The notes beneath the pieces are model-generated. The model did not search any database and had not been told where the DNA came from. It was given only the letters and a program-made list of their open reading frames with translations. Of a stretch of DNA of 64,000 nucleotides, positions 25,117-37,068 are shown piece by piece. The position numbers and the translations under genes are program-made. Within the stretch, counting starts at the first letter, position 1, and each line of letters starts with the position of its first letter. The DNA is taken from NCBI GenBank assembly GCA_948567375.1, contig OX419761.1, forward strand, positions 4,838,501 through 4,902,500, read 5' to 3'. The DNA is from Lunularia cruciata. Lineage: Eukaryota; Streptophyta; Marchantiopsida; Lunulariales; Lunulariaceae.

Positions 25117-25188
25117 ACTTTGCGAGAGAAAAAAGGCGACCGCGTAGGAAAAATGAAGGATGGGAAGACCCCATCACTTTGCGAGAGA
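25117..25188 (-). mobile_element. 46-bp LINE 3'-end insertion with 13-bp target duplication
   Basis: A perfect 13-bp direct repeat ACTTTGCGAGAGA (25117-25129 and 25176-25188) brackets 46 bp (25130-25175) identical in kind to the LINE 3' tail. In LINE orientation the insert ends in GCGGTCGCCTTTTT. The exact duplication shows a true insertion, an extremely 5'-truncated retrotransposition event. Confidence 0.8.
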
Positions 25189-25275
25189 TGGACTTAGCAG
25201 TGCCCCTGCTTTGGCAAATAGATTTAACGGCACCACAAGTTGGCAGAAGGAGTTGACAGCACCCCTTGATACCAC
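25189..25275 (+). repeat. Degenerate 30-bp tandem repeat
   Basis: About three units of the form ATGGACTTAGCAGTGCCCC, ATAGATTTAACGGCACCAC and AGGAGTTGACAGCACCCC, spaced 30 bp. A related stretch lies at 29164-29260 (ACTTTAACAGTACCC and ACTTAGCGGTACCC), and a weaker relative near 26290. This looks like a dispersed non-coding repeat family. Confidence 0.5.
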
Positions 25276-25479
25276 GTGGTCCCACATGTAGGTTCGTCGT
25301 AGTTGGCAGTGACGGCTGCTTGTTGGCAAGTAATGTTCTTGTCGGGTTACTAGCCCCACATAGTACATAAAAAATGCAACAGACAGTCAGTACAGTGAGA
25401 AGGCGAAAAATCAGGTTACAGTTACAGAAAAATATCCTGGATTTACCTCGTGATACCACACAGTTGAACACCATTTCTT

Positions 25480-26010
25480 GTCATTTGTTTGAGCCCGTGT
25501 CGAGTTCAGAAGTGTAATCTATTCTGGATGACCTCCACTCATTTCTTTTGGCTAGAATTCCGGCCCAAAGTCCCCACCAGGCCCACAAGTGTAATTACTT
25601 TTGTTGAATTCCAGTCATTTCTTTTTGCCGAGCTGTCTAGTCCGACCCTGGCTAGACTCGATCTAATTCCTGCGGCTGAACCCAAGGAACTCGTTACTTT
25701 CCAGCCCGTCTTTGTTGAATTCCATCAGTGCTTTTTCTCCAAACTCCTGGAATCCCCAAGCCCAGACTTCGGCCCGAACTCCCCATCCACCTGAAAATGT
25801 GAATTCTTCTGGTTGAATTCCAGTCCGGACCGACAACTTGATTTCTTTTCGGGTTGGAACTCCAGATCGGGCGGAATTCTTCATCCAGCTCGAAAGTCTA
25901 GTTTGTTCTGTTTCTGGTTGAAATCCAGTCCGGCCGCTTGAATTCTTCGTTCGATTTGCAAATCTAATTTGCACTGGCTAGTAATCTGAACTCCAGCCCG
26001 GAACTCTGTT
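25480..26010 (+). repeat. Degenerate GAATTC-rich repeat array
   Basis: The phrase TTGAATTCCAGTC and close variants (GGAACTCCAGATCGG, TTGAAATCCAGTCCGG, CTGAACTCCAGCCCGG) recur irregularly every 40-90 bases together with TTTCTTTT and TCTAATTT. No coding potential is apparent. The origin is unknown; it is probably an old degenerate tandem or microsatellite-like array. Confidence 0.5.
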
Positions 26011-28221
26011 TAGATATTGTGTTCGAAATTTAAATTCCACCCATCCACCCTGCGTTCCGTCCAAAATGGGACATCGATGATCTATTCTTCCTCGGCAAAC
26101 CATTTGCCCCAAAATTACAAATCTCCACGTAAATTGCAGATCAATCAAGTCACAGTCAATTCAAAAGTCCTGAATTACTGAAAACAAAGATGACTGGCCA
26201 TCTGTACTTGATCTTTCAAGTACAGTAGGGAATTACAAGAACATAACAAGCGCCAAGTAGGACTTGTGTGCCACGTCAAGCTAAAAGCGGTACGGTTAGG
26301 TCTTTCCGCCGAGTTGGGGTGGCGTTAAGTCGATGTGCCAAATCGATGTAATCGTGTCCGAATTCTTTGCCCACGCACTACGATAGTCGCATGTAGAACA
26401 GTTAGAGGTTAAAACTAGCGCTTAAAGGCAGTCAGTCAACCGACTCCATGGTGTGGCAAGCCTCAGATCAACGCTCTTTGTGCCCATTCTCTTCACCCAA
26501 AGGGCAACTAGCATAAAAATTGGATGTATATCTGTAGTTTAACGTCGTTAGAAGGTAAACATCAATTCTCCACTCACATCCTGTCACACTGACATGTATG
26601 ATTCAGTTTTTCTTCGGATCGTTCATTGCTATAAAGTTCGTGGATCCTGAAATTTCCATGCCAGCATTTGCATTGTCTACTATTCATAGAATCACATATT
26701 GCTGCGTACTACGTAAAGCACTGATGGTCCTTTCAATTCTCTTTCGGTAATCGATCTACCCAGGAAACCTTTCAAACAATTGAGCGCTCACTTTGAATCA
26801 ATTCTCTCGGACCATCCCTTACTCTCCCAGTGGAGCTACTGCATGGTCCGCTAAACTTCCTATTCCTGGTGGGTGTAGAAGCTGGCCACAGTCAAGGATT
26901 CCGGTCCTACACCCTCCTTTGTCCTTTGATAGGAGGGTACTTCGTACGAGGGTAGAATAATCCTGAAAATGGGGATGAGCTGATTCTGATTCTGACGATG
27001 CGGGACATAAAGTGGTCTCTGGAATTATCTTTAATGAACTAATCTGAATTCACTTCTTAACATGAAGATTTTCTCGTACTTTGTTTCTCATCCATGGGTA
27101 CCAATACAATGGCATGCAAGCTTTTGGGAACAGTGTGTCGGCGAACAATCACTATATACATTTTTCCTCTCCTCGTAGTCCCCATACAGTTCTATCACAC
27201 GTCGAACTCCCGATTTAAACATGACAACGCAGTTACAGGTCAACATCAGATTCCGCTCAGGGAAGCATGCTCGAACGGAAGTCACCTCCACTGGTCGCAG
27301 ATGACCTTTCCCAAGCTTGGAACACCAAAACATCTGCTCTCTCCTCAGGTCGCTGTTTGTAAGAGACGATCAGGCTAATGTTTCCAGAATTCGACGGTAA
27401 TATTAAGAAGTAACATGCTTTTGATTGCTACAATCACATACTTGGAAAGAAGTCCTGGATATAAGGATTTTTGTCGCCTCAAGCCCACACGAATCCTGAT
27501 GATGTCGATGAAAGCATTACCAGGGACAATGCTGGACATATTTGGAGTTTCCGGACACGTTCGGTACCGTTTTGATATTCTGATAAGTTAATTTGCACAA
27601 GAAGGTGGAAATCTTATTTACCAATATGGCGCGCATAACTGTCAAGAAATAAAGCTGCACGTTCTGTAACGAAGTTTAGATATTCTTTTCACCTAATGTT
27701 ATACACTGAGCATTGCAGCCAAGAAAAATATTATGTAAGTTTTAGAAGTCCATAATTTATCAATATATGACAAGATCACAAGATTTGTCACTGTTTGGAC
27801 AATCAACTTCAGCTCACGAACAAAGAATTAATACATCATTGTTAAGTATTTTTTTATCTTTGGCAAAATTTTGTGTATTCTGGGAATGTAAAATTATCTA
27901 AAACGTTATGTTCTAAGGGTGATTGCAATTATAGTTATCGTTTTAATATATTTACGTCTAAATTTAAATATTTGGAGAAATTTTTTATTTTTCTTTACAA
28001 AAGGCAATCAAAGAATCATAATGAGAATGCTTATTTAATTTAGCCAAATGAAGAGAAATTAAAGATTAGCTTAAAGTCTCCTTGTCAGGCTCGTACATAA
28101 GGTACAGCGCATCGTTGATTTGCTGCAATAAAATAATGAATCTTATTAGATGAACTTCGGGCAAAAAATTCCAGAAGACTGAACAATAAGAATCCGCTGA
28201 AGTGAGAGTATGCATTTAAGT
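26011..28221. other. Intergenic, no supported gene
   Basis: No convincing frame or repeat was seen. The part at about 27560-28080 is very AT-rich. Confidence 0.4.
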
Positions 28222-28457
28222 AAAAGGCGACCGCGTAGAGAACACGAAGGATGGGAAGACCATCAAACGGGGCCAGGCCCCAATAGAGTCTATATGAATA
28301 GGGTTATGCTCTATAGAGTCTATATGGGAAATCTATCCGAGGTATGCAAGTAATATTGTCTACTAATAACTAGAAACATTATCTAGTGTGATTATTCTTT
28401 TATGGATTGTACCAACCATTGCACTCTATAGAGCAATGGACACGTGCTTCCTAAATA
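28222..28457 (-). mobile_element. LINE 3'-end fragment, about 235 bp
   Basis: Begins (plus strand) with AAAAGGCGACCGCGTAG and GAAGGATGGGAAGACC, then GGGGCCAGGCCCCAATAG. It stays alignable with 37069-37290 through ATCTAGTGTGATT near 28383 and AGAGCAATGGACACGTG near 28432. It is thus a 5'-truncated copy of the LINE 3' region in minus orientation. An internal duplication of TAGAGTCTATATG occurs near 28285 and 28315. Confidence 0.65.
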
Positions 28458-29952
28458 TGAACAAGATTAGCATACGAATATGTGATACATATCTATACCT
28501 GCATGACAAAAATCAAGTTGTCCTGACAATCAATCAACAGAGAGGTAATTGAACTTGGAGCTCTGGTTATATTTCCTCGGTTACGACAAACCATAAGACG
28601 TTGGATCGGCGGACAATAATCCACGAGTTATGGAGCATTTGAAAACTTTTTCTGACCTTGAAATCTGGCAGTGAGTCCATGCGCGCTCAGTGAGTGAGAT
28701 CGCGAATCAATCTCACTCCTCGTTTAATCACCCTTCGGAATCTGTGGGTCAGGATACTTGTCAATGTAGACAAGTGATTATAGAGCCTCCGGATCAGTCT
28801 CTTTCGACAAACGAAAGATGTTTCCGGTGACAGCTGAGATTTCCTAGTTCGCCGTGATAAACTAAATCCTTCCTCACATTCGGACACAAAGGACTCACGA
28901 CTTGTTAGTGTTAGCAATTCGTGCCCTTGGCTTGCGACTGGACAGTACCTTCGCAGCATAAATTGCAATTGCAAGTGAGAAGGACTTTTGTTTCAACTAC
29001 GTTCTCCGTAGCTCCACTCAAAGTTGGTATGTGAAATGCCGCCGATGGACTTATCTCCAAATTATCCTTTGAAGACCAGTAGCGTCCCGTCCAAATAGCC
29101 AAATAGTAAGGACTCGCTTTATTTGACTTGAACCCGGAATGGTTGACCGAGCAAATTATCATAGAGATGGACTTTAACAGTACCCAACTTTCGCATTTCG
29201 ACTTAGCGGTACCCTAGGTTGACACAGAGACTAAACAGATATCCCTCTTCCTGACGTGGTGGTGCATCAAGCTTAGCTGGCAGCGGAATTCAAAGCCAGA
29301 TAGACATTGTTCTTGTAGTTTTTCACTGTCGCAACGAGGTTGGAATTTCCGAAAGAGGTAGTCGTCTTGCGAAGCTGCCATGTTCTATCTCAACTCCTCG
29401 GTTGCAACACAGGTGATGTGGTTGTCATAATGGAATAGAAACATACCATCTGGATTTCTTTCAACTGATTTAGAACCAACGAGTTTTTCTCCGGAAGTCT
29501 AGCAGCAAGTACGGGATATAATCACTCAGAACCACTTCCCTAGCATTCGTGTACCATGCATCGGGATTTCTATTAGACTTGGGAGAGAAGCAATGCTCCT
29601 CCCCAGACCTTCCATCCAATTACCATGCAACGATTCCAAAGACCACACTCCCTTCCCATTTCCAACACTCGCTTGTGATTGACAAGATTCGGGATCTCTA
29701 TGAACTTGGCAAAGAAGCAATGCGCGGGGGAGATGTTAAATCCACATAGTTCTTGAGCTGAGCTTAAATTGTCTGATCCTTCACCCATGCGAGGAAATTT
29801 GCAAGCATGCCAAGGCGTGCACCATGTACGCAAGTGAATCGCAAGCAGAAAGTTGAGGAAACATACTGGACGAGCATCTCTTGCACGAATTTCACGTCAA
29901 GTCGACCAAAAGTTGTGCAAGAGGAGCGTGACTCTGCTGGAATAGTGGATGA
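28458..29952. other. Intergenic, no supported gene
   Basis: Apart from the repeat-like stretch at 29164-29260, related to 25189-25275, no gene, RNA or domain could be recognised. Confidence 0.4.
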
Positions 29953-30108
29953 CCATTCATAAGAAAGAAAGGCGACCGCGTAGGAAAAACGAAGGATTGG
30001 AAGACCCTATCAAGCCGTACAAGGGAGAGACAAAAAAGGTAACATGGGGCTAAGCCCCAATGTTACCATTCATCCATACCCCAATGTTACCAAACATTCC
30101 ATTCATAA
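29953..30108 (-). mobile_element. Short LINE 3'-end insertion with 10-bp target duplication
   Basis: The direct repeat CCATTCATAA (29953-29962 and 30099-30108) brackets about 136 bp that begins with the LINE tail GAAAGAAAGGCGACCGCG. The truncated 5' side carries a near-perfect palindrome at 30038-30067 (arms GGTAACAT and ATGTTACC around GGGGCT/AGCCCC), followed by a repeat of CCCCAATGTTACC at 30079-30091. This may be a rearrangement produced during insertion. Confidence 0.7.
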
Positions 30109-31511
30109 TGATTAACATCTGATACCAAGAGAAATGTGACGAGGTTTGTGATGGACACCAAGTTCGCCAGTAGGTACAGACGAGAAAAGAATGCGTAATA
30201 TACGGGTTTCCGCATGTGCGTGCTTCCTGACTGTAATCAGGATAACAAAGACCACCAGTTACGGTAGTAACGAACTTGTCATGGACATCACCATCAATAT
30301 ATGTGAAAGAAAGTGATGTCATATGGTGTCCTGCACCTTGCCCGGTGTGACTCCCGAGTTAGAAATCATCTGCACATAGATCCAGATGAAATAGTTCCGT
30401 ATTGTAATGTTGGAGTTGTTTCGCATAAGAAGAGGATCCATCCGCACCAGGCTTCTTTAAGGGAAGGAATAAAGGATTTGAGTGCCGTGAACTATTCGCT
30501 ACTCCATCTCCGGGCCTCATTCCCAGCACCAAACACCCGAATTTCTCAATGGTTGTTTCTGTCATTAAAAATCTATAATTACACTGTGCTGCTAGTGATA
30601 TGATCATCTTGTCCCCATCAGTAGAATCAGGCGAAACATACGGCTTTTGGGTTTTGAAATCATCGGAAGACAGGGAGGTCTGCTCGGCCTCCAGACCGTA
30701 TACCGGATGCCAGTCTACAAGCTTCCTGCTCTGAGAGATAAACAGCGGAAGATAATAATCCTTTGATACTTCGCACCTGTAGCTCCTACAGACGTCCGAG
30801 TTCCTGGCGGACTGATTGCATATTGTATCCTGCATTCACCAGCAGGAGTATATTTGGCAGTGAATAGCGTTATGCTGCCATCACTCGTGTCCTTTGTGTT
30901 GTGGTACTGAAGTGAGACTACTTCCTATTTCCTGTCCGAAACTGTTCTCTAGACTATTTCCATCTCCCTAAATACCTTTGGACGAGCAGTATCATCTAGC
31001 TGAATTTATTCAGACAATGTTTGCATCATGCGTGTCCTGAGTCAATCAAGATATCTACACCTATATTCCTCAAGAAACTGGACTAACACTGGGAGTTATA
31101 AACGCGTCAAATTGGCATGGTTCTGTACGGTAAATGACCACACGAGGACCCTAAACCTCAACGGTTTGCATCTTCACCAGCATAACCAAGAATCTTTCCA
31201 ACCTACTGGCTCTGAAATTTCAAAACAGACGCTGGATTATGTTACAATCCATGAACATGCCAAGAAGCCATAAAGAACCACTGCACAAGAGAAGCAAAAG
31301 AGGAAAAGCCTAAGCCCTGTCACTGATATAACTTTCCTTCACAATGGCTAAAATGAAGTGAATTCAGACCTAAAGCTGTGTCTGTGTTAGTGGCCAGAGT
31401 TACTCATCCCATCAATCGTACTACTCCAATATGGCAAGCTTGTCCGTCTAGGTGGGCGAAACCTTCAAATCCCAAGTTTGTGCACACTGATAGCATTTTT
31501 TAACATCACAA
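30109..31511. other. Intergenic, no supported gene
   Basis: A 158-codon minus-strand frame (30359-30835) exists but its composition is unlike the accepted genes and it matches no family known to me. The right end is the 3' region of the oligopeptidase gene. Confidence 0.4.
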
Positions 31512-33926
31512 CTACTTGGTTGAAAGTAATCCCAAGTACTTGAGCATAAATGTATACACAAAGGCCGTCTCCCCGAGCTTGTCGAATCTTCCAGACTTCG
31601 AAAAATGACCTGCGCCCATGTCGCACTTGAATAGAACCACGTTATCATTTGTTTTCTTCTCTCGCAACTGTGCTGTAAACTTGGCCGGTTCCCAGTAAGC
31701 TACTCGAGAATCATGTAAACCACCTGTGATCAAAGTATGTGGATAACTCTGTGCTTTAACATTGTCGACAGGAGAGTAAGACACCATGTAACGGTAGTAC
31801 TCTTCCTTCTTAGGGTTGCCCCATTCCTCCCACTCTGCTGTGGTCAAGGGAATCGATTCGTCCAGCATAGTCGTCACTACATCTACGAATGGCACTTCCG
31901 CAACTGCAACTGTAAATAAATCTGGCCTCATGGTCATCACAGCCCCTATTAGAAGCCCTCCAGCGCTCCTTCCATTCACGCAGATCTTGTCCTTAGAGCA
32001 ATAATTCTTCTCAATTAGGAATTCAGCGGAAGAGATGAAGTCTGAGAAAGTGTTCTTCTTGGACAGAAGCTTTCCATTTTCATACCACTGTCTTCCCATA
32101 TCTCCTCCACCGCGGATGTGGGCAATAGCAAACACCACACCCCTATCAAGCAGAGAAAGCCTATTTGATTTAAAATCAGCGTCAATGCAAATTTCATAGG
32201 AGCCGTAGCCGTAAAGCAATAAAGGATCACTACCATCCAACTTCACTAAGTCCTTCCTATATACCAAGGAAATAGGAATAAGAGTTCCATCACTTGCCGT
32301 CGCCCACTCCCGGAGGGTTTTGTACTTGGTGGCATCAAAACCACCTAAAACTGCTTGCACTTTCTTCAAAACTGATTTCCCTGTTGTCATGTCGTAATCA
32401 TACACTGACGGGGGTGTTGTCAAGGAATCGTACACATAGCGCATAACCGGCGAATCGAATTGGCTAGCTGCCTGCCAGACACTGTAGGTAGGTTCTGGGA
32501 AGTCAACCCTTCTACCCTCACCGAGACTAGTTATGGGTTCCCCAATGGGAGGAAGTGTGTACACAGTAAGAGTCACAAGCCCGTTCTCACGTTCCTGGAC
32601 GACCAGATGGTCCTTTGCGGTGGAAACACTTTGCAGCTTCACGCTGGGCCTATGAGGGAGGAGCACAACTGGCGACGAACGATCATCTACTGGACATACA
32701 AGTAGCTCAGAGTTGTAAAATTCTTCACTTCTTTTGGTGAGAAAAAAATGATTTCTTGCATGAGTTGCAGAAATGTCAACCCCATCGACCCTCGGGGTCA
32801 CAAATTCGAGTTCCCCATCTAGCTTGCTCTTGTCCAAGAAGAGCACAAACTTTGTAATTTTGCTAGCCGATGTCACGAGAAAGTACTTTTCACTATCGGA
32901 AGTTCCTATGTCTAGCCAGTGCTCGACATCCTTCTCATGGTAGACGCATGTATCTGAGGCCTGATCGGCTTCAACATTGTGTCTCCACACCTTATATGGC
33001 CGCTGTGTTTCATCCTGAACCAAATAATACAACGTATTATCGTCTCCCCACTCTACTTCATCCGTGGCTCCAGTGATCTTCGATCCAACATCTTGCCTTG
33101 TTTCGATGTCGACGACACGTACGGTGAAAATCTCATTTCCTGTGAAGTCCTCGGTCACAGCATAACGCTTATGATCAGGGCTTACTTTCAGAGCCCCAAC
33201 CGAGTAAAACTTGTGCTGTTCAGCCACAACATTCTCGTCGAGAAGAATGATTTCCTCTGGAGCTCCATCACCTGTTTCCATTACTTCCTCCACATGTCCG
33301 GGCCCCTCACCACCAAGGATCGCGCGTCTACAATGCTGCGGATATTGCTTTCCTTCCAGATCTCTCTTATAGTAAAAGAATGCACCTTTCCTCCGAGGAA
33401 CACTGGTATCCGCTTCCTTGATCTTTGCCCTCATCTCCTTGTACAATTCTTCTTGAAACTCCTTGGTATCTGCCATCACTGCCTCTGTGTAGTCATTCTC
33501 CGACTTTAAGTACGCCAGAACCTCGGGATCCTTTCTCGCATCATCCCGCAACCAGTAATAATTATCCTCCCGGAGATCGCCAAACAACTCCGTCACATGA
33601 GGGACTTTCTTCGCTTGCGGCTGCTTCAAGTCCAGTCTTCCCATTTTGCCTGAAGCTTGTGGATTGCTTAAAAACCCCGACAACGCAAGCACTTCACGTC
33701 TTGAAAACAGAGGAGCTCCTGTACTCAGACCTCCCGTTACGTGATTCAGTCCATACAATCTAAATTGCTTTGAACTGGACAAATCCCTCCTCTCCAAACT
33801 CCTCCCGCTTGCTGTACTGTCCAGCAAGCGTTTCAGACGCTCTAGTCCCCTGCTGCTGCTACTCAGCTTGTTCTCGGTGGAAATAAAAGCTGATCGGCAC
33901 AACTTCACAGATCCACCGAGACTCAT
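31512..33926 (-). CDS. Oligopeptidase B-like serine peptidase (family S9A), probably organelle-targeted
   Basis: An intact, intronless 804-residue frame. Oligopeptidase B cleaves small peptides after Arg or Lys. The N-terminal about 92 residues are rich in Ser, Arg and Leu and poor in acids, like a plastid or mitochondrial targeting sequence. The family part starts near K-K-V-P-H and N-Y-Y-W-L-R-D-D, followed by a beta-propeller region and the C-terminal alpha/beta hydrolase domain. The catalytic triad is visible as Ser654 in G-R-S-A-G-G, Asp739 in L-H-D-S-R-V and His774 in G-A-G-H-F. Spacings of 85 and 35 residues equal those I recall for the bacterial enzyme. Glu698 and Glu700 in E-W-E-E-W-G-N-P sit where the pair that sets basic P1 preference lies. 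The enzyme should be active. Targeting is inferred; a downstream Met near residue 94 could give a cytosolic form. Confidence 0.94.
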   Translation of the reverse strand: MSLGGSVKLCRSAFISTENKLSSSSRGLERLKRLLDSTASGRSLERRDLSSSKQFRLYGLNHVTGGLSTGAPLFSRREVLALSGFLSNPQASGKMGRLDLKQPQAKKVPHVTELFGDLREDNYYWLRDDARKDPEVLAYLKSENDYTEAVMADTKEFQEELYKEMRAKIKEADTSVPRRKGAFFYYKRDLEGKQYPQHCRRAILGGEGPGHVEEVMETGDGAPEEIILLDENVVAEQHKFYSVGALKVSPDHKRYAVTEDFTGNEIFTVRVVDIETRQDVGSKITGATDEVEWGDDNTLYYLVQDETQRPYKVWRHNVEADQASDTCVYHEKDVEHWLDIGTSDSEKYFLVTSASKITKFVLFLDKSKLDGELEFVTPRVDGVDISATHARNHFFLTKRSEEFYNSELLVCPVDDRSSPVVLLPHRPSVKLQSVSTAKDHLVVQERENGLVTLTVYTLPPIGEPITSLGEGRRVDFPEPTYSVWQAASQFDSPVMRYVYDSLTTPPSVYDYDMTTGKSVLKKVQAVLGGFDATKYKTLREWATASDGTLIPISLVYRKDLVKLDGSDPLLLYGYGSYEICIDADFKSNRLSLLDRGVVFAIAHIRGGGDMGRQWYENGKLLSKKNTFSDFISSAEFLIEKNYCSKDKICVNGRSAGGLLIGAVMTMRPDLFTVAVAEVPFVDVVTTMLDESIPLTTAEWEEWGNPKKEEYYRYMVSYSPVDNVKAQSYPHTLITGGLHDSRVAYWEPAKFTAQLREKKTNDNVVLFKCDMGAGHFSKSGRFDKLGETAFVYTFMLKYLGLLSTK

Positions 33927-36900
33927 GTGTGAAAAGACCGAATAATCTTAACACAAATCCATGATCAAAAAATTCCCAGACTATTACCACTGTACCAGCC
34001 GTCCAATCTCGTGAGTCCTGACAACAAAGTGGATGAACATCCTCCGGACTGATGCGCTGCAGCCCGGATCAGGACATAGACCCCGGGCGATTTCTGTTCA
34101 TGTGAATCCAAACTATTCCGGTCACGAAGTTGTGAGCCCTAACTTGTAGCGAGAACATCGGTGAGGAAATGCTGTCTGTGGAGTTCCCGTACTGCTACGG
34201 CACTGTAGTTCCTTCCTCAAAGTACTGACATAAGGCGCATAGCCACAAACCTTTTCTTCGGATAATGGTCATCTTCTGTACGATAAAGACTTGAGAGGGT
34301 GGTCCTAACTACAGATATGGATTGTACCATGGAACTCGAGATGCTGGCAATTAGAGAATTAGAAGGAAGGGAGATAAGCTATGGTGAATTGGGAGTTTTA
34401 AGCTTTTGGGTTACTGAAGTATGAATAGTTAGGAAATTGCTTCAAGCAATGTTCAATCACTCCTCAAATATTGTATATGGCATTTTCTCCTTTTAAACTG
34501 AATATATTAGCAGCTAATCATACTCTGAGGGACTATTCTCATGTGTTTCCTTATTGACCTTAAGTTTTGCGGAGTCAAGGTTCACATACTTTTCTAACTC
34601 TATTTGATGCTTATACAAGTTATTTGAGATTACGGTACATAGAAAACTGGCGAGTTTCATCCCCAAAATGCTATGGTGGATAAATGTGCAGGCTTTTATC
34701 TACACTTTAGCAATAAAGTTTTGCAATGACAATCAGCATACAGTTTCACCAATGAAAGTAAAACTTATGAATATTCATTAGTCTGGTTTCCTAACTCTAC
34801 TTTCTACTGCAGTCAACAATTCATTTTCTACTTCTAACTTTATTTTACATGCGATCTGAAATTGCAGCTCTCAAAAGAGGTTTTGGTATATGTTACCTAA
34901 GTAGTTTTCAATCAAAAAAGATCAATTTGAATATCGTCATCACCACGTAAAATTGATCTTGAAAAGATTTCTTGATAAACGATCAAGAAGAAATGATTCC
35001 TCGATAAGTAATAAGGTTATATGCATTAGTTATAATTAAAATCAATGGGCTTATCAAAGTTTCTTTGTTTTTATTTAAAGAGATTGGAGAACTTATTGTG
35101 TCTTTCGTGCATACTTTTAAGACTCTACTATTGTATATCACCCTTTAAAAAGAACCAGTCTTGTGGCAATATTCACATTCTCACATCTAAAAAAAAAATC
35201 AGCAATACTCATGATTTCTGCTTAAAAATAGCATGTGCATTTCTACAACAAATCATATGATTACTGAAGAAATAAATCTAATTTTCTGGCTGCCCTTGAC
35301 TTCTCATATTGAGAGAATCTGAATTTGAGATGATTCGCTAAATTTTGGAGTAAACCAACCAAAAGTATAATTCTTATGAGGGTTTGTGTCTAATACATCC
35401 TAGAGATTACATATCTTGGTTTCTTTGTTCACCCCGAATACAACTTAAACAGTGATTCTGCGAAATTGTACAATGACTTCTTTTACAGTTCTTCTGTTAC
35501 TGTCAGCTAATCAGAGTATTCATATAATTTCATACATATTTTCAAATAAAAGAGAAGACGTAATATATCATACATAGTTTATATGGCATCTGATGGGATT
35601 CCTTCTTTAACACTAACTTTAAGTCCACCAACTCATACCTGCAGTTTACTAGGGGGACGTCACTCCCAATTGATAAAACAATGGTTCATTTTGATCGGAA
35701 ATTGATAACTTTTACATCCTTTTTACATTTCCACAACCCCCACTGGGAACGGCTGTTTCCGGGTGGTGACGTTAGCGGTGACGAACATTGGTGGCGTCAG
35801 ATCCGACGGCGGATGGAGGCACCCCAAAATGGAATGTGAAAATATCAATTTTCTCTTGATATTACGTTCTTCGTTTGGTGTTCTGGAACATAATCAATTA
35901 TGAATTTCAGAAAACCGAGTGAAAGATTAGTGCAAATTTTGAAAATGGTTCAGGAATACTTTCCTTCGAAACTCGCTGTGTGTAACCTCTTCTGAATAGG
36001 TCAGTCTCTAATCCATTGTTACAAAGTTAAAGAACCTTACGTCAGTGCAGGCAGTCTTTTCAGGTGCTTTTCCAGTCTATAGTCTGGCCTTGCAGAAGAG
36101 GAGACGGAATACTTATCAAGAGGGAACGATTCCGGCTCCTTCTCTCCAAGGCCAGACTTATAACAAATATTGGCTGCAGTCCATTCAGTTTAGAGACATT
36201 CTACCCGATTGTAGCCAATTCATGAGATCAAATTGGCCAGAATGTAGCCAGTTTCATAGAATTTGATAAAATTGGATCGATACCTTCACATATGTAGGTC
36301 TAATCATAATGCAGCAGCGGGAGTATCCAGCAACTTATTGTCTGAAAAAGCTACTTCTAATTTCCTTACTGTTCAAATTACACAAGAAGCATGTACTCAG
36401 GTGGTCGATTTAGCTTGCTTTTCATGTTTGCTCTTGTCAACGAGAAGTTGGCCAGGATCAACAGCAATAATCATAACGGAACTGTCTAGCCGTAATTGAG
36501 AACAGTATCGGGAGCAGTTCATGACACCCGGATCAATTCATGAACGAGGCCCATGATGGCCAAAGTTTAACCTCTAATATTGATTTACAATGAATATCCT
36601 TCTCTTACGAGAAATCGTAAATGAAGAGTGAACAATTGCTACATGTTCAACATGAATACACTCAGAAGAACAAACTATCTTCCGAATCTCAAGAATGGAA
36701 TTGCAATCGATGAACCTGCGTTTCATACGGTGTAATGATGAAACTATGAGCCAATGAGGAGGGTCTCTTCAGTTACACAATGGTAGTTATAGTGCAACTC
36801 TTAACAATGTTAAAGTCTTCAAACAATGCAGACTTCAAACACCAAAAAATAGAAGCAGGAAACAGACATGGCAGACCAGACAGACGTGAGGCCAAGGTCC

Positions 36901-37068
36901 TGTACTGCATTCCAGCAGATAGATATGTCCATGGCTAAAACGAGATGAGGAGATGAGATGGATAAAGAAAACCGGATATGGTGGTTAGCGGCAGCACTAG
37001 ATTACTAGAGCGGTCCAAGGAAAGCCTATTACCATGTACTTGACCTCAAGAGTTTGACACGGACTAGG
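33927..37068. other. Intergenic, AT-rich, no supported gene
   Basis: Contains the upstream region of the oligopeptidase gene, then strongly AT-rich DNA at about 34450-35650. A small cluster of TGACG/GACGTCA motifs (bZIP-like sites) lies at about 35654-35795, but no gene start could be tied to it. Nothing else was recognised. Confidence 0.4.

Noticed and set aside
24901-30108. LINE-tail fragments as MITEs
   Set aside because: They lack terminal inverted repeats, differ in length at one side only, have TSDs of different lengths (13 and 10 bp), and match the 3' end of the LINE at 37069.
30359-30835. A 158-codon minus-strand gene
   Set aside because: No domain, poor protein-like composition and no supporting signals.
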